From contig WELB01000159.1 of the NCBI GenBank assembly GCA_009602725.1, forward strand, positions 101,828 through 114,360: DNA of 12,533 nucleotides. Direction: 5' to 3'. Below the pieces are notes generated by a model. It was not told the DNA's origin. It saw only the letters and a list, made by a program, of their open reading frames with translations, and searched no databases. The position numbers were made by a program, and so were the translations under genes. Source of the stretch: Spirogloea muscicola (lineage: Eukaryota; Streptophyta; Zygnematophyceae; Spirogloeales; Spirogloeaceae). This document shows, one piece after another, positions 7,938-12,533 of this stretch (positions within the stretch are counted from its first letter, which is position 1; every line of letters starts with the position of its first letter).

Positions 7938-10900
7938 TCACTGCAGGTAAGCGACTGTGCACCCGGGATTCATTATGCCCTCTTGCTCAAACTTGGCCAC
8001 GTTTCGGTGGCCCTTAAGCCGGCTGAGCACAGCCTGCTTGACGGCCCCCGTCCCCAGGCCATGGATAATGAATAAAACAGAGCCCCGGCGGCTGGTCGCC
8101 AATGAAAGGTCGAGCTCCATCAGGGCGTCCTCAACCCGCATTCCCCGCAGGTCAAGCGTGTTTCTACTGGTCTGCACTGCTGCGTCAAATTTGAGCTCGC
8201 CACTATCTCCAGCTCTTTGAAGAGCTGACTTGCTCGCATCTTCTTCCTGGACAAAGCAGATGCAATGGATGCAGCAAAATGCTTTGGTCAGTCAAGACGT
8301 GCATAAACAGATTGGACACAACCGATCAACGTCAGCACCTGGGCTTGCCTATCAGAAACAATTCATCCAGCAGCGTCTGATAGCGCTTCCTCGGTGCAGC
8401 TCCTCCCCTTGCATGCTAGTCACTAACAGGCATCAATCTATCTCACCTCCTTCGCCGTCCATGACCTCCACTGCTCCTTGCCTGAGGAAAGCTCTGACTC
8501 ATCCTCCACAGGCAGTAGCTCGTCCAGTCTGACTTTCATTCGCAGCATGCCCAGCTCCACAGTCAGCTCCTCAAAGTCTCCCTCATACGCACCTCCCTCA
8601 GAGCCCTCCACGACTGTCACCGGCGCGCTGCCGAGCCTCCTCACCAGCACCCTCTGACCAACTCTTGGCCGCCATGTCGTTGCGCCACCTGGCAGCGGCC
8701 TGTCTGTGCTGTTGTCAAGGCCGCCATGGGCCAGCAAGCTGGACACGCGAGTTCGGTCTACGTCATGCTCGACCGCAACGGCGGCAATGGCCGCCAAGGT
8801 GGCCTTGACATTCCCATGTTCCGTGCTTTGGAAGTCATCTAGGATGGCATTCATCCTCGCACGGGCCCTCTCCACATCCAGCATTACTGACTGCCGCAAT
8901 CGTTGCCGAAGTCTTGACTCCCTTCGGACCAAGCCTTGGCTCTCCTCCTTTAGCTGGGGCTCATGTGCAATGGAGAAGATGAAGGTCAGACCACAGCTGT
9001 GTTACGCCTTCGAGCAATGTGGCACACGTGTGACAAATACACGCTAAGACATGGTGTTGCATGCAAGGCACGATTGCACACGGACTAAAACCTCACCAAA
9101 GCGTGCATCTTCTCCACCTCCAACATAACAGCAGCTGCAGTTCCCGCCTTAAGTTCCTGGTCCTTGCGCTGCTGGAGCAGCGCAGCGATGAGCTCGCTCG
9201 CCCTCAGGCCCGAGTCTGACGGCTTGAGCTTGCCCATCAGGACCTTCCCTCTGGCCAAGATGGCGGGGTCCAGTCCGAGAATCTCAGAGATGGCAAATGC
9301 GTTACTCTGACCAGATTGGCCCCACAGCAATCTGTAAGTTGGCCGCAGCGTTGTCAGGTCAAACTCCACACCGGCATTCTGGAAGCGAGTATCATGATCC
9401 TGCAGGCAACGTAGTGCTCAGATCAGCTCCATCATGCTTGCACAGCTTGTGGTGAATCAGCCCAGATGCCAAAATGTACCGACAAAGCAAAGAGAAGGAT
9501 TCCCAAGGCTCTCCTAAGCTGGCATCTCTGCTCTGCAGAAAAGTGACAAGCTTGCAGCTTGCTCCTCACCTTAAGGAACTTAAGATCAGCAAAGTGCGTT
9601 GTGGCCACAGTAAGTCCTCCTGCATCAGCCAGGTGGTGTAGGACAGCGGTGGCCAAAGCAGTGCCCTCAGAGGGATCCGTGCCACTCCCGACCTCGTCAA
9701 GGAGAACCAGCGGACAACGTCCTGCTGCCGAGAGTATGCGACAGAGCCGCTTCACGTGCCCACTGAAAGTAGACAAGCTCTGCTCCAGCGACTGTCTTGG
9801 AGCAGAAGACGATGCATAGTTGCAGTTTGAGCAGACAATGGGCCTCATCAATCACTACTTGCTGGATGGACTAAGGCAGAACATACTGATATGCTGCTTG
9901 CCTGATGTCAAGTAAGAGGCCAAGTGAAAGACTACGCTACTTTAAGCACAGGCAAACACTGTGCGGCTGGGATGTTGGGTGTTGAATAACCTGCTCATCG
10001 CCGATGTCGGCGAAGATGTTGTCATGCCACATGAGCCGGCACGGTGATGCCCCGCAGACAGGGAGGAAGAGTCCCGCCTTGGCCATGAGTGCGCACACGC
10101 CCAGCGTCTTCAGGGCAGCGGTCTTCCCTCCCGTGTTGGGTCCAGTGATTGTCACTACCCGGGTCCTCCTCTCCACAAGCAAGTCGATGGGGACGGGTGC
10201 CACCATGCCAGGCAAGTCTTTGCGGTTGTCTTCCACACCATCTACCTCCTGACTGCTTGGTTGCGCACTCCGTGGGGCGGCGAGCAGCGCAGTGAGGGAT
10301 GCCCGGCCTCGTCCGGCGCTCTCTGCCCTGGCGCTGCCTGAGGAGGGAGGCCGAAGCGTCTGCGCCAGCAGGAGGGGGTGCACCACCTGCCGAAGCTCCA
10401 CGACCAGCGCTCCGCCATCGGCGGGCCTGCCAGACGTGCTGGCTGGCCCACTGCGCTCACCCCCCAGCTCATCATCGTTCTCGCGAGCGAATTGTGGCCG
10501 CGCCGCTCTGAGCCACTGGGCGTGCTTGGCCCGAGCGCAGGCCAGGTCGAGCACCGTCACACGCTGGAGGAGGTCAGAGATAGCATCTGCAAACACCGCA
10601 GCTGATTGCATCAATACATGAAACTAAGCCTGACTTGACCTATTTAGATTATAAAATCATTTGTGCGCAGGCTGGCTGCTGAGGTCATCACATATCTGCA
10701 AGCCCTAATTTGCATGCAGGCGCTCGCCTGATGACTCTGCTACCATGTTGGAAAGCGCAGCCAGGACGACCTCCTCCTCTGCCTCCACGGTGGACGCGAG
10801 CTCCTTCTCCAGGTTGTTCAGCGCCACGGCGGCCTTGGGCTCCACGAAGTGCGTGGTCCCCGTCTTGCTGACACCAAGTGTGACGCCTCCCGGCAGGAGC

Positions 10901-12328
10901 TGGGCCTTGTGCGATCCACGAATGGCAATGCACGAACGCGCTCGCCGCCGTGTCACAAGCGCCGTGTCCATGCCGCCGGCTGCGGCCACTCTGACTGCCT
11001 CCTCCTGGCGACAGCAGGGAGCCACATTGTAAACCCTGATCATCCTCTTGATCATCCCTACCAATAAGATAGTTTGTCTATCTCCACAGATAGCATCGTC
11101 AACATGATGCTGCAGAGCTAAGGATCAGTGGTCTGCAAATTGCCGTAAGCTGGACTTGATGATGGTATTCTATTGCAAGTAGATTGAGGTTGGCCAATTG
11201 TAGACTCAAAGCCCCACGGCGGGCGACATGCAAGTGATCACATTTGAGGTGCACCTTGAGAAGAGCCTCAAGTGCGCGCAGGTTCTCTGTGCGGCGGTGG
11301 CGCACGTCCGCCAGGGCCTCACTGGCGCAGTCCAGCATGCTGGCCTGCGCCAGGTCTAGGCAGCGAGCCACGGCTCCCTGCAGGCCAGGCAGGAGGTCGG
11401 CACCGGCCATCACGTCCCTCAGAGGCTGCACAGCGGGGGCTGCACCGTCCTCGCAGCCATCGCCGGCAGCTGCGAGCGCTGTGTGCAGCGCTGTGATGCG
11501 CTGCAGCGTCGTGCCGACAAGGCAGAGCTCCTCCAGCCGGCACACGGCACCTTCCCGAGCAGCCCGCAGGACGCCCGAGAGGTCCGCGATGTCGTCAAAG
11601 TCCAGCTCGATGGCCATGGCAGCGGGGACCTGCGCCAGCAGCTCCTCGCTCTCCTCCCTGCTGGCGCCCAGCGGCAGCCGCGCCGTGGCAGCTAGGCGCT
11701 CGCCCATGGGCGTGGAGGCGAACGCTGCCACCTGCCGGCAGACCACTGGCCACTCCAGCAGCCGCAGCGCCTCCTCCTGCACCTGCACGGCGACCACGTC
11801 CGGCAGACGACGCTCCCCACCATCTTCCCCCTCCTCCTCCTCGTTGTCCTTGTCGTCCAGCTCCTGGTCGTCAGCCTCGCCCAGACCCTCGTCCTCACCA
11901 TCAGCCTCACCCATGTCGCCGCCGCCTGCCGCACCAAGCTCCATGTGGTCCGACCCGTCGCCAGCAGCTCGCAAGCCCGCAGCCTCGACTCCGCCGTCGG
12001 CGTCGCTCGCACGGCGACTCGACTCCAGCAGAACTGTGCGTCCTCCGGAAATTTGATCGCCCAAGGCTCCGAGCGCAGCGGCAGCAAGCGCCACTGGGGC
12101 TGCTCGGGGCCTGCCGTTCACGCCGGCCCTCCATGATACACCAAAAAGCCCGGCAGCCGGCCCTGCTGTCTGGAGCTTGGCGGCGCCACGCCCGGAGGAC
12201 CTCACGAGCGGCGCCGCTTTGAGCACGCACAGGGCAGCTGCCGCCTTCCTTGGCGGCGGCAGACGGCCATTCCGGGCCAAAGGCAGGGGAGCCCGTGCGG
12301 CGGGCTGCGGCGCGCATGGCGGCGGCAT
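7938..12328 (-). CDS. mutS2: MutS2-family ATPase/endonuclease with Smr domain, 7 exons
   Basis: Predicted length is 1095 residues, against about 780-800 in bacteria and 850-880 in Arabidopsis. Exons: 12328-11255, 11004-10728, 10586-9991, 9791-9570, 9399-9097, 8953-8447, 8246-7938; introns are 141-250 bases. Residues 1 to about 60 are Ala/Arg/Pro-rich and free of acidic residues, like a chloroplast transit peptide. An acidic linker (about 138-172) precedes the MutS2 core from about 184 (EEALRLLEWPVV). Then come the lever/clamp region ending in SKTGTTHFVEPKAAVALNN (404-422), Walker A GPNTGGKT (599-606), DIGDEQSLEQSLSTFSGH (644-661), Walker B LVLLDEVGSGTDPSEG (677-692), the switch histidine TTHFADLK (713-720), VEFD.TTLRPTYRL, a coiled coil, a KOW-like part (about 919-972), and Smr with LDLRGMRVEDA (1024-1034) and HGLGTG (1055-1060). 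All key motifs are intact, so it should be active. Bacterial MutS2 suppresses recombination or rescues collided ribosomes; a chloroplast role is inferred. A low-complexity insert occupies about 530-580. The start is the first ATG after an in-frame stop at 12454-12452. Confidence 0.94.
10587..10727 (-). other. GC-AG intron in MutS2 (intron 2)
   Basis: The donor reads TCATCAG then GCGAGC, and the acceptor reads TTTGCAG. Joining them makes a Ser-Ser-Asp junction and aligns MVAESSDAISDLLQRV with plant MutS2 without a gap, at phase 1. The in-phase GT alternatives fail: the GTAGCA donor after ATG leaves phase 0, and every other GT lies past an in-frame TAG. All other introns in both genes are GT-AG. 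Confidence 0.75.
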
Positions 12329-12459
12329 CGCCGGCACCTGCGCCCGGCCTCGGCGAGGCGTGCCTCGAGCAGGCCGCGGACCCTCGGGGCCTCGCTCGGC
12401 CTCACCGCTGCTGGACTCCGCAAGGCGACGGCGGCGCCTAATCTCTGGCTCTCAAGCCG

Positions 12460-12496
<37 letters not shown>

Positions 12497-12517
12497 ATGG
12501 ATATGTGGGCATCCCAA
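12329..12517 (-). other. MutS2 5' leader with upstream ATG
   Basis: Only 189 bases upstream of the chosen start are available before the T run, so the promoter is probably outside the window. An upstream ATG at 12498 opens an out-of-frame reading frame of 98 codons that begins with Met plus 13 Arg and overlaps the MutS2 start, ending at 12202. Alternatively, a GTGAGG donor at 12405 and a GGCGCAG acceptor at 12338 define a phase-0, 68-base intron. That intron would fuse 31 codons from the upstream ATG to the MutS2 frame and give about 1129 residues. It would be shorter than any other intron in the window. Confidence 0.4.
12461..12496. repeat. (CGC)12 trinucleotide microsatellite
   Basis: Twelve uninterrupted CGC units on the plus strand, read as CGG on the MutS2 sense strand and encoding polyarginine from the upstream ATG at 12498. 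It lies about 133-168 bases before the MutS2 ATG. The unit count is likely to vary between strains or assemblies. Confidence 0.95.
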
Positions 12518-12533
12518 TTTTTTTTTTTTTTTT
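12518..12533. repeat. T16 homopolymer at the window end
   Basis: Sixteen consecutive T close the window. A contig broken at a homopolymer next to a CGC repeat is the simplest explanation. A genuine poly(dA:dT) promoter element for MutS2 cannot be excluded. Confidence 0.9.

Noticed and set aside
8706-9047. 113-codon plus-strand open frame
   Set aside because: Antisense to MutS2 exon 6 and intron 5, with no protein-like pattern.
10292-10621. Several overlapping plus-strand open frames
   Set aside because: They mirror MutS2 exon 3, including its low-complexity insert.
10593-10750. GT donor at ATG-GTAGCA for MutS2 intron 2
   Set aside because: It leaves phase 0, which neither nearby acceptor (TCAG or TTTGCAG) can continue, and it deletes four aligned residues.
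11244-12056. 270-codon plus-strand open frame antisense to MutS2 exon 1
   Set aside because: Ser/Arg/Ala/Pro low-complexity translation produced by the GC-rich opposite strand; MutS2 on the minus strand explains the openness.
12202-12498. 98-codon minus-strand frame starting with Met and 13 Arg as a separate gene
   Set aside because: Composition comes from the CGG repeat and overlap with MutS2 in another frame; kept only as a possible upstream ORF or alternative first exon.
1-12533. tRNA, rRNA or CRISPR arrays
   Set aside because: No cloverleaf with a GTTCGA-type T-loop in context, no rRNA core sequence and no regularly spaced repeats were found by eye.

Overview
The window looks like nuclear DNA of a eukaryote rich in short introns, most likely a green alga. 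Trebouxiophyte-like is a guess. Three things suggest this: a multi-exon MutS2 gene with a putative chloroplast transit peptide (among eukaryotes MutS2 is typical of plants and algae), coding exons more GC-rich than the flanks, and many decayed retrotransposon pieces. The high-coordinate end stops in a run of 16 T directly upstream of a gene, which looks like a contig edge.

Layout. Positions 1-3100 are a graveyard of retroelements. They hold the 3' end of a LINE-like element (1-430), two more copies of its tail (one inverted), a Ty3/gypsy-type pol relic on the minus strand (RNase H at 1360-1600, integrase zinc-binding region at 868-1107), and two decayed gag copies tail to tail (1950-2400 plus, 2401-2765 minus). 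Positions 3501-4318 on the minus strand hold exon-like open segments of a gene I do not recognise. Positions 4352-6430 (minus) are a complete eight-exon gene for an ALKBH6-type 2-oxoglutarate/Fe(II) dioxygenase of 236 residues. Positions 6431-7937 are intergenic, with another LINE-tail copy and an 85-bp tandem duplication. Positions 7938-12328 (minus) are a complete seven-exon MutS2 gene of about 1095 residues, with both the MutS-type ATPase and the C-terminal Smr domain.

The two recognised genes lie head to tail on the minus strand, MutS2 upstream, about 1.5 kb apart. Both belong to families that act on nucleic acids: MutS2 on branched DNA or collided ribosomes in bacteria, and ALKBH6 as a probable nucleic-acid demethylase. 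Nothing here shows that they are co-regulated, and the retroelement debris between them argues against an ancestral pair. Gene models were built by eye from splice signals, reading phase and family conservation. All 13 introns of the two genes keep frame; 12 are GT-AG and one in MutS2 is best read as GC-AG. I did not find a convincing new biological system. The most unusual items are the GC-AG intron, the unusual MutS2 N-terminus and 5' leader, a Pro-to-Arg change beside the ALKBH6 iron site, the unassigned exon set at 3501-4318 and the palindromic gag arrangement.
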